A program made the translations under genes and the position numbers. The notes under the pieces were generated by a model. The model did no database searches, had not been told where the DNA came from, and saw only the letters and a list, made by a program, of their open reading frames with translations. From Neobacillus driksii (lineage in GTDB: Bacteria; Bacillota; Bacilli; Bacillales; Cytobacillaceae): a stretch of 64,000 nucleotides of DNA. Below, in pieces: positions 55,928 to 64,000 of this stretch. Each line of letters begins with the position of its first letter. Position 1 is the first letter of the stretch. The stretch spans positions 62,001-126,000 of the forward strand of contig NZ_JACCBX010000005.1 in NCBI RefSeq assembly GCF_013409995.1, in the 5' to 3' direction.

Positions 55928-56889
55928 TACAGCTCTCCCCTTTTAAGGTCTAAAAAACGGATTTCATCGGAAGTTAATTCAATCGTAGAACCTGAAATGG
56001 AATTTACCAATTCTTCCTTGTTTTCAGAACCAATAAGTGCTGCTGTAGGGAATGATTGATTTAATACATAGGCTAAAGCGATTTGAATAGGACTTGCTTG
56101 TTTCTTCTCAGCCACTATTTTTGCACGGTTGAATCTCTCCCAATTTTCTTCGCTATAATAAACATCCGCAATTTCCTGATCCACTATAACTTCCGGAGAA
56201 AAGCGCCCTGAGAAAAATCCGCCTGCTTGACTAGACCAAGAAAATAACGGAAGACGTGTTTCTTCATGCCATTTCACCATTTCACTGTTTGCGGATACGC
56301 AATTTTCCCAACGTGGCTTTAAAGGTTTGGCTAAACTTAAGTTTGGACTATTGAAGCTTAGACGTGTCAATCCATTTTCTTTTGCATACGTATCAGCTTC
56401 TATAATTCTATCTAACTCCCAATTCGAAAGCCCAATTGCATATATTCTTCCAGCCTCCACCTGTTTGTGAAGGGCCTCCATAATGAGTCCAACAGGTTTG
56501 GTTGGATCATCCCTATGCAAGGCATAAAGTTCAACATGATCTGTTTTTAAATATTCTAAACTGGTCATTAAGTCTTCTTCGATTGCTTCCGGTGTTACTC
56601 TTGGTTGATTAGCATTTTCCCTTATAGGATGGCAGCCCTTAGTAAAAATATTTATCTTGTCTCTATTGCCTCTCATATCCATCCATTTTCCTAACGCCTT
56701 TTCACTATGACGGTAATGTCTTGCCGTATCAAAGGTATTTCCACCAAGAGCCATATATTCATCTAGAACGGGTGCGGCAAAATCTATATTGTCGAGTCTC
56801 AAAAAATCGCCGGATCCCATCACAATATTTGAACATGAAAGAGAAATGGGATGCTGCTTTCTGGTTCCGACAATTGTAATATTTTTCAT
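55927..56889 (-). CDS. aldo/keto reductase
   Basis: The 320-aa AKR barrel has the catalytic tetrad in context: Asp in FDTARHY, Tyr in RHYRHSEKALG, Lys in IFTKGCHP and His in LYALHRDDP. A GSENKEEL segment near the end fits NADPH binding. It should oxidise or reduce a sugar or sugar derivative in the cytosol. TTGGAGG lies about 7 nt before the ATG. It sits 20 bp after the PTS EIIC gene and overlaps the TIM-barrel gene, so it likely changes the sugar brought in by the PTS. Confidence 0.88.
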   Translation of the reverse strand: MKNITIVGTRKQHPISLSCSNIVMGSGDFLRLDNIDFAAPVLDEYMALGGNTFDTARHYRHSEKALGKWMDMRGNRDKINIFTKGCHPIRENANQPRVTPEAIEEDLMTSLEYLKTDHVELYALHRDDPTKPVGLIMEALHKQVEAGRIYAIGLSNWELDRIIEADTYAKENGLTRLSFNSPNLSLAKPLKPRWENCVSANSEMVKWHEETRLPLFSWSSQAGGFFSGRFSPEVIVDQEIADVYYSEENWERFNRAKIVAEKKQASPIQIALAYVLNQSFPTAALIGSENKEELVNSISGSTIELTSDEIRFLDLKRGEL

Positions 56890-56909
56890 TTTTCTTCCTC
56901 CAATAATGT

Positions 56910-58214
56910 TTAAAAGTCTAAGTCAAGGTCAGCATATTTGTCATCAACCTTATTGTTTTGCTGCTCTACACTTTTCTCATAAAGCTTAAAAAAAGGATAA
57001 TACATCAATATGGCAAGTAGAAATACACCGATTATCAACAATAATACTCGCCAGTCCATGGTAGATAGTAATTGAGCAATAGGAATGGGCGCATCTGCAA
57101 CATGAACGACTGGTATATTAACAAACCCCCACTTAAATACAAACCATTGAAGCGTTGCTAATATAGGGGTTCCAATTACAAATGGAATAAACAAGTAGAT
57201 ATTAAAAGTAATAGGCAATCCATATAGAATGGGTTCAGTAATTGAAAAAAGACTAGGAATGATGGAAGTTTTACCCACACTTTTGATTTCCTTCACTCTA
57301 CTGAATAAAGCTAGTATGACCAGTGCACCTGCAAAACCAGCCCCTGATAAACTAGCAAAGTAGTCCCAAAAGTTAGGGGTGAAAATATATTCAGGTTGAC
57401 CTCCGTTCATCAATGCCGAAATATTTTCCCCCAAATAATAGGTGGCAAATGGAAGTACAAAGCCAGCTAAAACAGCATAACCATTTATTCCGATGAACCA
57501 AAAAAGCATCTCGAGGAAGACGATGATAAATACCATAACCGGAGTATCAATCGATTTAATTCCCCAAAACAAATGGCCAAACATATACTCTGATATATTT
57601 GATTGTTCAGTTGTTCTTTCAATTAAAAAATTTACTGCCAGAAAAAGAAATGAGAGTAAAACAATTGGCATGATTAATTGAAAGGTATGGACACTGCCTT
57701 CAGGGATATGTTTAAATTTTGCTGTTAAGTTATATTTAGTACATTTATTTAATACTTCAACTGTCAATAAGGACACAATTAAAGCCACTAATAAACCTTC
57801 TGAATTAAAATTTTCATATTGTATTCCACTAGTAGTAATCCCGCCAATTGCAACTCCAACTGTAAAAACACTTGAAAATATCGACGGTATGATCTGGGTC
57901 TCAATTCTTTTAGCATGTCTATATGAAATAGCTATGGCAGCATAAATTGAGAGCATACCATATGTAAGTTGAACCGGAATTTTAAAAATGATTAAATCTA
58001 ACTGCCTGAAGCTTCCATAGTTTTGCTGAAGATATTGTAAAATGATATAAAAAACCAAGAAAAACGATCCAATTAATAAGACAGGAGTGATATCCTTAAA
58101 TCCATTTTTAATAGAAGCCAAATACTTTTGCTTTTCGACTTTCCCAGCCATAGGAGCAATTGCCTTTTGTATTTTAGTTATCCGTTTTTCTAAATAACTA
58201 TAGAGTAATTTCAT
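56910..58214 (-). CDS. PTS EIIC, lactose/cellobiose family
   Basis: This 434-aa membrane protein has about ten spans and the EIIC-Lac/Cel text (NFWDYFASLSGAG, SITEPILYGLPITFN, and a C-terminal ILMYYPFFKLYE). It forms the channel of a PTS that phosphorylates a disaccharide or similar sugar on entry. It completes an EIIA-EIIB-EIIC set with the two small genes upstream. AAAGGAG lies about 9 nt before the ATG. The gene tail is short and acidic (DDKYADLDLDF). Confidence 0.9.
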   Translation of the reverse strand: MKLLYSYLEKRITKIQKAIAPMAGKVEKQKYLASIKNGFKDITPVLLIGSFFLVFYIILQYLQQNYGSFRQLDLIIFKIPVQLTYGMLSIYAAIAISYRHAKRIETQIIPSIFSSVFTVGVAIGGITTSGIQYENFNSEGLLVALIVSLLTVEVLNKCTKYNLTAKFKHIPEGSVHTFQLIMPIVLLSFLFLAVNFLIERTTEQSNISEYMFGHLFWGIKSIDTPVMVFIIVFLEMLFWFIGINGYAVLAGFVLPFATYYLGENISALMNGGQPEYIFTPNFWDYFASLSGAGFAGALVILALFSRVKEIKSVGKTSIIPSLFSITEPILYGLPITFNIYLFIPFVIGTPILATLQWFVFKWGFVNIPVVHVADAPIPIAQLLSTMDWRVLLLIIGVFLLAILMYYPFFKLYEKSVEQQNNKVDDKYADLDLDF

Positions 58215-58228
58215 TGAAACTAGCTCCT

Positions 58229-58573
58229 TTAATTATTCCTTTGAGAGTCCATTAAAATAGCTTGTTTTAAAATATTTGCTCCATTCATAGTTCCGTAGTC
58301 TTTTGTATTAATAATTTCTAAAGGTTTTTGATAAGAATCTGCAATTTCCTTTAGTTCATCAAAGCGATGTCCAATTTGAGGACCGAGAAGCAATACATCA
58401 AAATTAGATATATATTCGTTTAATTCACCAGCTGGGCGAGCCTCTATTTTAATATCTTTATCCCTTAGTTTCTCACTTTTGCTAACAATATCCCTCATCG
58501 TAGAAACTAAAATCCCTGTTGAGGCACCTAAATTACAAAGCAATAGAATATGCAGCTTATTGCTAATCTTCAT
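58229..58573 (-). CDS. PTS EIIB, lactose/cellobiose family
   Basis: The 114-aa protein has the phosphocysteine loop ILLLCNLGASTG (Cys13) near its start, as in CelA-type EIIB. It passes phosphate from EIIA to the sugar. ATG 58573 has GGAGAGAG upstream and lies just past the stop of EIIA. Confidence 0.92.
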   Translation of the reverse strand: MKISNKLHILLLCNLGASTGILVSTMRDIVSKSEKLRDKDIKIEARPAGELNEYISNFDVLLLGPQIGHRFDELKEIADSYQKPLEIINTKDYGTMNGANILKQAILMDSQRNN

Positions 58574-58574
58574 T

Positions 58575-58892
58575 TTATCTCTCTCCATTCTTTAAAGTTT
58601 GAAACATTTTAATCATTTCTTTCACAATCGTTGACATAAGGATTGTGTTCATAAGTGTATCCTGTGCATGAATTAATAAGACTGAGAATTCATTTTTACC
58701 GCCATTTGCTTCCGTAACAATTAATTGAGTTTGTAATTTATGGGCTTCATTCATTAATTTCTCTGACTCTTTGATACTTTGCTCTGCCATTTCTGGATTA
58801 CCAGTTCGTACATATTCCAGTGCCTTTACAAGAATTGAAAATGCCTCTCCTGCTTTTGAAATCATCTCAAACGATACCTGTCCATTTTCCAT
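58575..58892 (-). CDS. PTS EIIA, lactose/cellobiose family
   Basis: The 105-aa helical protein has the phospho-His in LLIHAQDTLM (His75, with Asp78), as in LacF/CelC-type EIIA, and NEAHKLQTQL before it. It takes phosphate from HPr and passes it to EIIB. ATG 58892 has AAAGGG about 7 nt upstream; the in-frame start at 58901 adds three residues. It follows the PRD regulator gene by 12 bp. Confidence 0.92.
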   Translation of the reverse strand: MENGQVSFEMISKAGEAFSILVKALEYVRTGNPEMAEQSIKESEKLMNEAHKLQTQLIVTEANGGKNEFSVLLIHAQDTLMNTILMSTIVKEMIKMFQTLKNGER

Positions 58893-58904
58893 AAATATCA
58901 CCCT

Positions 58905-60941
58905 TTAACTATAAATTGTCGCAATAATCAAATCGTATATTTCTGTATTTGAATTTAAATTAATTAACTCTTCAACCTTTTCATGATCTAATGCTAACTT
59001 TGCTATATTTTCAACTAGCATATGGGTGTCTTTTGATTTAAAAGCTAAAGTAAAAATTAACTTAATCGGTTTTTCGAATCTATCATTTATATTGATTCCG
59101 TTTGGTAATATCGTAATCCACATGGAATCTTCAATAACGCCATCCTCCATCCCTGCATGGGCAATCATCACCCCTGGGGCAACTACCATATAGGGACCAA
59201 ACTTTCTCAAATTTGTAATAATTTTATTTTCGTAGCTTTTTAGAATGAGCTCATTTTTTATTAAAGAACTTGTTCCAATTTTGATTGCTAAATCCCATCT
59301 ATTGCTTGGAATTGTTTTGTCCTTAGTAATACTTGTCTCATTAAAGTGAATTCTGCGAGTTTCCTTTTTAGGTACTCTTGTTTCACCTTTTGATAGGATA
59401 TTTATTAAGTCTAATTCTAGTTTGCTTAAATTCGTAATGCTGCTGGTATTTTCTCGAATCGTTTTCATTATGAGATTAAATTTATCTAGTTCTTTTTTCT
59501 CTTTCATAACAAGCTTTAAACTTAAATGCTGTTGTAAAATTTCTAAATCCTTCTTTTGTAAATAATTATTTACTTTTAATATTTTTGAAGATTGAACATC
59601 GGGAATATCAATGGTCGTAATAATAAAATCATAATTGTTTAAGTGTTCCCTATTAAACTCCCTAACTGGTAGTGTTTTCACTTCTCCATATTCAAATATT
59701 TTCTTAATTTGCGTCATGATCATTTGTGATATTGCTAAACCTTCCACACAAACAATTAAGATTTTCGCTTTCTTTTCTTTACGATCTTCCTGTCTTCTTA
59801 TTTCAGACGCAAAGTAAATTGAAATAAATGAAATTTCTTGGTCCCCAATTTTCGTATCCAAATATTTCTCAGCATTTTCACATGCAGATTTTGTGGCCAA
59901 AAATAGCTCTTTATAGTCTGAGACAAATTCATGAAAGATTGGATTTTTCACAAATATCGATTGTGTCACTCTTTGAACCATTGAATCTATATGAGCTTTT
60001 AATTGGGTCATAAAAGAATGATTTGCTGTAAAATCAACATGGTAGGCCTTGCTTATATATTCAACAATTTCTTCGAGGAATTTTGTTGTATTGTTATGGC
60101 TGTTATCAGCGGAATGACCTTTCACATTTCCAATGATATTTAATAGTAGGGACTCATGTTCAGACTGTTTTTTTCCATCCTGGATAATAGGATCAAAATG
60201 CCACTCATTATTTTCTTTGATAATTTTCATGACAATGATTAGTAGTAAAACGTAATTGCGGTCATCTATTACCTTCCCAATAAACTTTTCGATTTCCTGG
60301 CACTCTAGTAAGGCTTGATACAAATAGTCGATTTCAACCAAATTGAATAAAACTAATTCGGCTTGCTTTGAAAAAACCTTTTCATTGTCTATAAGAAAAC
60401 TGTAAATTTCCCTAATATTAATTAATTCCATTAATGCCCTTGTAAATAAGCTATATTTTTTTATTTTTGGCCCTGAAATGAAATAACCTTTTCTAGTTTG
60501 ATGAATTAATGATAGATTTTCAGAATAGAGCATTTCTTCAATTACGCTTAAATGATTTAATACAGATGTCCTGGATATAAATAAAATATCTTCAAACTCT
60601 GAAACAGGAACGATTTCATCAGCAATTAATAATTTAAGCAGGATGAAATATTGAATCTCTTTCTTTGAGTATTTATACTCTTGAGTGGTCGTAAATTGCT
60701 TGAAAAGTCGCAGTTTATTCTTAACCTCATCCTTTTCCAACACCATAATGCCTCTTTTATGATTTTTCTTAATAATGTCCAGCTGGTTTTTGATCAAGAA
60801 ATTTTCGACATTATTCAGGTCATACCTAACTTGCCTTTCGGTGAGATTTAACTCTTCAGAGATACTCTTGTAAGTAATGAAGTTTTCTTGATTTAGTAAA
60901 AAGTCTAATATTTGCAGCTCTCTTTGCTTTAATCTCACCAT
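58905..60941 (-). CDS. PRD-containing PTS-controlled activator (LicR/ManR type)
   Basis: This 678-aa regulator has an N-terminal HTH (TYKSISEELNLTERQVRYD near 18-37), a second HTH, two PRD domains (about 180-400), an EIIB-like domain (ILIVCVEGLAISQMIM with its Cys, about 410) and an EIIA-like C-terminal domain (VMIAHAGMEDGVIEDS with its His). Such proteins are DNA-binding activators switched by phosphorylation from HPr and from the cognate EIIB. GGGGG lies about 8 nt before the ATG. Being first in the PTS operon, it should control that operon and perhaps the mannosidase gene. Confidence 0.9.
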   Translation of the reverse strand: MVRLKQRELQILDFLLNQENFITYKSISEELNLTERQVRYDLNNVENFLIKNQLDIIKKNHKRGIMVLEKDEVKNKLRLFKQFTTTQEYKYSKKEIQYFILLKLLIADEIVPVSEFEDILFISRTSVLNHLSVIEEMLYSENLSLIHQTRKGYFISGPKIKKYSLFTRALMELINIREIYSFLIDNEKVFSKQAELVLFNLVEIDYLYQALLECQEIEKFIGKVIDDRNYVLLLIIVMKIIKENNEWHFDPIIQDGKKQSEHESLLLNIIGNVKGHSADNSHNNTTKFLEEIVEYISKAYHVDFTANHSFMTQLKAHIDSMVQRVTQSIFVKNPIFHEFVSDYKELFLATKSACENAEKYLDTKIGDQEISFISIYFASEIRRQEDRKEKKAKILIVCVEGLAISQMIMTQIKKIFEYGEVKTLPVREFNREHLNNYDFIITTIDIPDVQSSKILKVNNYLQKKDLEILQQHLSLKLVMKEKKELDKFNLIMKTIRENTSSITNLSKLELDLINILSKGETRVPKKETRRIHFNETSITKDKTIPSNRWDLAIKIGTSSLIKNELILKSYENKIITNLRKFGPYMVVAPGVMIAHAGMEDGVIEDSMWITILPNGININDRFEKPIKLIFTLAFKSKDTHMLVENIAKLALDHEKVEELINLNSNTEIYDLIIATIYS

Positions 60942-60961
60942 GATTGCTACCCCCTATTTGT

Positions 60962-60990
60962 AATATAAAAAAGAATAAGTACTGAAACAA
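60962..60990 (-). promoter_or_regulatory. sigma-A promoter of the PTS operon
   Basis: On the minus strand, -35 TTGTTT (60985-60990) and -10 TATATT (60962-60967) are 17 bp apart, about 21 bp before the regulator start codon. Confidence 0.6.
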
Positions 60991-61050
60991 TCATCTATGT
61001 AACAATTTTTGACGCCTAAAAAACGAAAAGTTATTATTATAAATTACAAT

Positions 61051-61103
61051 AGAAAAAGAGGGGAGAGATGAATCAACAGTTTTAAAGGCATACTCCCCCT
61101 CTC
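61051..61103 (-). terminator. terminator of the alpha-mannosidase gene
   Basis: On the minus strand AGAGGGGGAG and CTCTCCCCTCT form a stem with a long loop, followed by TTTTTC. Confidence 0.65.
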
Positions 61104-61114
61104 CCTTCTATGAT

Positions 61115-64000
61115 CTATTCAAACAGTATCGTTTTAATTTCGAATGGTTTTACAGTTAGTTCCACCACGTCTGAGGTAAACCTTTCCATGATTGGATTTT
61201 CCATTAAATCCGTTTCAGTCCATGAATGAAATGGGAAGTTCGGTTTGAATGTTACTTTTTGTGTTCCACCCGTGTAGTCATGGAATCTGACAATGACTCC
61301 ATCACAATTTTCTCCCTTTTTAATAGCATCAATTGAAATTTTTGGTTCATTCATAAACTCAATCAGCTGCGCAGCATCAAATGGAACTCTTCCTGGCAAT
61401 GCCTCTAGCGGACAATTGAGTGCCCACGCTTCTTGAACGGTATTAGCCTGAATAAAGTCGCCGCTATGTGGGAATAAGCTATACGTAAATTCATGTAAGC
61501 CAATATCTGCTGTAGGATCTGGATCAATAGCACCCTTTAATAATGTTAATCGGATAACATGATCTTTAATATCGTGACCGTATTTAGATTCATTTAACAG
61601 GCTAACTCCAAACTGATATTCAGATACATCCACCCATTGGTGGGCAACTGTTTCAAATCGTGCCATATCCCAGCTTGTGTTCCAATGTGTAGGGCGTTTC
61701 ACATTCCCAAATTGGATATCATAAGTCGCCTCTGTCGTCCGAACGTTGACAGGAAACGCTACTTTCAATAATTGTTGGCGTTCATTCCAATTAACATTTG
61801 TTTTAAAATCAATCCGTTTTGTTTTTGAATAGACAATCATCCTTTGCGTCATCGACGATTTTCCAAATTGATAAGTAAATTCAATTTCCACAAACAATGG
61901 ATTGATTTCCTTTATACTGATATTACTTGCGGTTATTTCTTTCATTTTTTCGGAGTAATAAATATCAATATCCCATGCTTCAAAGTTCATCGGTTTATCT
62001 TCAAATAATTGGAACACATTTCCCTTACCTGCAAGCACTTGTCTACCACTTTCTTTATCCAACAGTCCAACTAATTGTCCTTCGTTATTCCATTCAATGA
62101 CATAAAATGGCGTTTCAACCTTCAGGTCCTCAACTTTAAAACCATTACCTTCAAGGACTACTTCTTCTTTCTTGTTTATTCCTCTAATAGTTTTATAACC
62201 TAGTGATGGAATATGTTGAACATATACAAGATAACCATCCGGTAATTCCACAGATTCTAGTAGTGTATTAGACTGATCAACAAAACTCATTTTCTTTTCT
62301 CTTTCGGAAATAAAAACAAAGTCACTGCGGTCCCATGCATTACTATTAAAAATAGTCCAATCAAATTGATTATTTTTTACCACTTTACCAAGGAATTCAC
62401 TTTTTATCGCAGCTAAAATTTCCTGTGCCTCACCATATTCGACTTTCGCATCCTCATATACTTCGTGAATAGAGGAACCAGGTATAATATCATGAAATTG
62501 ATTTCGAAGGATAATCTCCCAACCCTCATGCAGTTTTCCCATTGGATATTCAATCTGTTCTTTTTCTTTTAAGGCCCATAATCTTAGAAATTCTGCGTCC
62601 CTGTAACCTAATTCAAGCTTCCGATTCATATGTTTTACAAAGGCTTGGGATGTATAGGTTCCACGATGGTATTCTAAATAAAGCTCTCCATCCCAGGTAT
62701 GTACATATTCATCTGTGTTTTCTACCGTTTCATGCAGTTTCTCAAAGTATTGCTTGGCAGAACCTGTCTTAACATGAGGAAGACCCGGAATTTTATCCAA
62801 TCTTCTCCTTTGTTCAAGCATTTCTCTATTTACCCCGCCTCCGCCATCTCCATGGCCATAACTTAGAAGCAGCTCTTGATTAATGTTCTTATCGATATAG
62901 TTATCATAGGTTCCTTTAACCGTTTTTGGTTCTAAAACGCCATTATACGTATAGTGGAATGAATCCGTATTATAGTCCTCTGGTTCAGGTGTTGTAATGA
63001 AATGCGTCAATATTTCGCTTCCATCAATACCCTTCCACCAAAAAGTATCATGTGGCATTCTGTTAAATTGATTCCAGCTGATTTTTGTGGTCATAAAGGT
63101 TTTTAGATTGGATTTAACCAAAATTTGCGGCAATGCCCATGAATATCCAAAAACATCAGGTAACCATAAATAATTAGGTTCTTTACCAAATTCATTTTTC
63201 ATGAATTGAGTTCCATATAATAGCTGTCTTACAATCGATTCACCTGATGGAATGTTACAATCTGCTTCCAGCCACATACCGCCGTCAATTTCCCACAATC
63301 CATCTTCAATTCTTTCCTTGATTTGCTCGAAGATTTCTGGATAATCTTTTTTGATATAAGAATATAATTGTGGCTGTGATTGTAAAAAGTAGTAGTCTGG
63401 ATATCGCTCCATCAATCGTAAAACCGTAGAAAATGATCTAGCTGCTTTTTCCCTCGTATGTTTTAATCTCCATAACCAAGCTACATCGATATGAGTATGG
63501 CCAATAGCTGTGACTGTTACAGGTGTATGCTTGTCAAATTTTTCAACTTCACTTTGCAAAGTACGATTTGCAGCCTGACATGATTCATAAAAGAAGGTAC
63601 TGCCAGGCTCTGACCAATCAATACATTTAAAGGTTTTGGATAATACCTGTTCTAAAGCAACTTTAGCAGGGTCATTTTTATCAAGAATATTCGCCGTTTC
63701 TAAAACCATTTTTGCTGAGTAATATAAATCATCTACATCTGGCTGAAGATAGGCAATATCACTATATTTAAATTCATGCTTACTGATTCTTGGCGGTCCG
63801 CCGCCTTCTAAGCCTGACCATAATTTCAAGCTCAACTCAATCGTAGTACCATAAAATTCTTTTCTTAAAAAGACTTCTTTATGGTTGGCATCAACGCCTT
63901 GATAGGGAACTCCATTGATAAAAAGTAAGGATTCAAAGCCGGAATTTGTTCCGCCATCTGTTTTTCCAAAATCAAAAAGCAATACAATCTCTTTATCCTT
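61115..64000 (-). CDS. GH38 alpha-mannosidase, N-terminus beyond the window
   Basis: The last 960 or so residues of a GH38 enzyme. The frame is open to the window edge, and the first 50-100 residues of the family are missing, so the apparent start at 63982 is not real. Catalytic text: TAIGHTHIDVAWLWRLKHTR (metal-binding His and Asp), WLPDVFGYSWALPQI with the nucleophile Asp, WWKGIDGSEILTHF and SYGHGDGGGG. The C-terminal half is the beta-sandwich mannosidase domain. No signal peptide can be judged. It should cleave alpha-mannosides inside the cell, feeding the same region as the PTS and LacZ. Confidence 0.92.
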   Translation of the reverse strand, partial: KDKEIVLLFDFGKTDGGTNSGFESLLFINGVPYQGVDANHKEVFLRKEFYGTTIELSLKLWSGLEGGGPPRISKHEFKYSDIAYLQPDVDDLYYSAKMVLETANILDKNDPAKVALEQVLSKTFKCIDWSEPGSTFFYESCQAANRTLQSEVEKFDKHTPVTVTAIGHTHIDVAWLWRLKHTREKAARSFSTVLRLMERYPDYYFLQSQPQLYSYIKKDYPEIFEQIKERIEDGLWEIDGGMWLEADCNIPSGESIVRQLLYGTQFMKNEFGKEPNYLWLPDVFGYSWALPQILVKSNLKTFMTTKISWNQFNRMPHDTFWWKGIDGSEILTHFITTPEPEDYNTDSFHYTYNGVLEPKTVKGTYDNYIDKNINQELLLSYGHGDGGGGVNREMLEQRRRLDKIPGLPHVKTGSAKQYFEKLHETVENTDEYVHTWDGELYLEYHRGTYTSQAFVKHMNRKLELGYRDAEFLRLWALKEKEQIEYPMGKLHEGWEIILRNQFHDIIPGSSIHEVYEDAKVEYGEAQEILAAIKSEFLGKVVKNNQFDWTIFNSNAWDRSDFVFISEREKKMSFVDQSNTLLESVELPDGYLVYVQHIPSLGYKTIRGINKKEEVVLEGNGFKVEDLKVETPFYVIEWNNEGQLVGLLDKESGRQVLAGKGNVFQLFEDKPMNFEAWDIDIYYSEKMKEITASNISIKEINPLFVEIEFTYQFGKSSMTQRMIVYSKTKRIDFKTNVNWNERQQLLKVAFPVNVRTTEATYDIQFGNVKRPTHWNTSWDMARFETVAHQWVDVSEYQFGVSLLNESKYGHDIKDHVIRLTLLKGAIDPDPTADIGLHEFTYSLFPHSGDFIQANTVQEAWALNCPLEALPGRVPFDAAQLIEFMNEPKISIDAIKKGENCDGVIVRFHDYTGGTQKVTFKPNFPFHSWTETDLMENPIMERFTSDVVELTVKPFEIKTILFE

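Noticed and set aside
61115-63982. Apparent start of the GH38 gene at 63982
   Set aside because: The frame runs on to the window edge and the family's N-terminal part is missing, so the true start lies outside.

Overview
The window looks like chromosomal DNA from a low-GC, endospore-forming member of the Bacillaceae (Bacillus, Neobacillus or a close relative). The supporting signs are AT-rich DNA with strong GGAGG ribosome binding sites, a 36-aa YjcZ-type sporulation peptide, an RsbQ/RsbP-like pair, Spo0A-box-like sequences, a CcpA-type cre site, an adenine riboswitch and cellobiose-type PTS genes. No integrase, transposase, phage gene, rRNA, tRNA or CRISPR array was seen.

Layout. Positions 1-24600 hold signalling and cell-surface genes: an RsbQ/RsbP-like operon; a cyclic-di-GMP-I riboswitch in front of a 45-aa membrane peptide; three secreted proteins ending in CWB2 wall-binding repeats (a giant M30-like metalloprotease with Ig-like modules, a lytic transglycosylase, and a PPC-domain protein); a c-di-GMP set (EAL-HDOD protein, PilZ protein, diguanylate cyclase); and a purine block (adenosine deaminase under an adenine riboswitch, a LysR regulator and an AzgA-type permease). 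Positions 24618-35429 hold a sugar operon on the minus strand: a membrane-anchored sugar-binding protein, sensor kinase and AraC-type response regulator, then an RbsBAC-like ABC importer behind a cre site, a PfkB kinase, a class II aldolase and a D-lyxose isomerase. This block is bracketed by 48-bp direct repeats that contain the 3' end of a 57-aa gene, intact on one side and only a remnant on the other. Positions 36047-41804 hold a tight three-gene operon: an unknown 162-aa protein, a 945-aa HerA/VirB4-like ATPase, and an 800-aa protein with eight tandem 54-aa repeats. Positions 42222-64000 hold a glycan-use region on the minus strand: GH38 alpha-mannosidase, PRD regulator, PTS EIIA/B/C, aldo-keto reductase, TIM-barrel isomerase, secreted LamG-phosphoesterase and PHP-type proteins, DUF4091 protein, ROK kinase, LacZ and an aldose epimerase, with a MORN-repeat membrane protein and an unknown gene beside them.

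The most unusual feature is a dispersed intergenic element about 160-180 bp long. It has two palindromes (consensus AATCAAACGTTTGATT) whose centres lie 31 bp apart in six copies and 32 bp in a seventh. Copies are commonly edged by outward-facing TGTCGAA-like boxes. At least seven paired copies plus several partial ones lie between positions 95 and 45113, all in the same orientation and none inside the sugar or glycan operons.

How the parts may work together (inference): c-di-GMP made by the GGDEF protein could be read by the PilZ protein and by the riboswitch, beside wall-anchored hydrolases. The two carbohydrate regions are self-contained uptake-and-breakdown modules with their own sensors. 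The HerA-like operon has no recognised pathway and is the best candidate for an undescribed multi-protein system.
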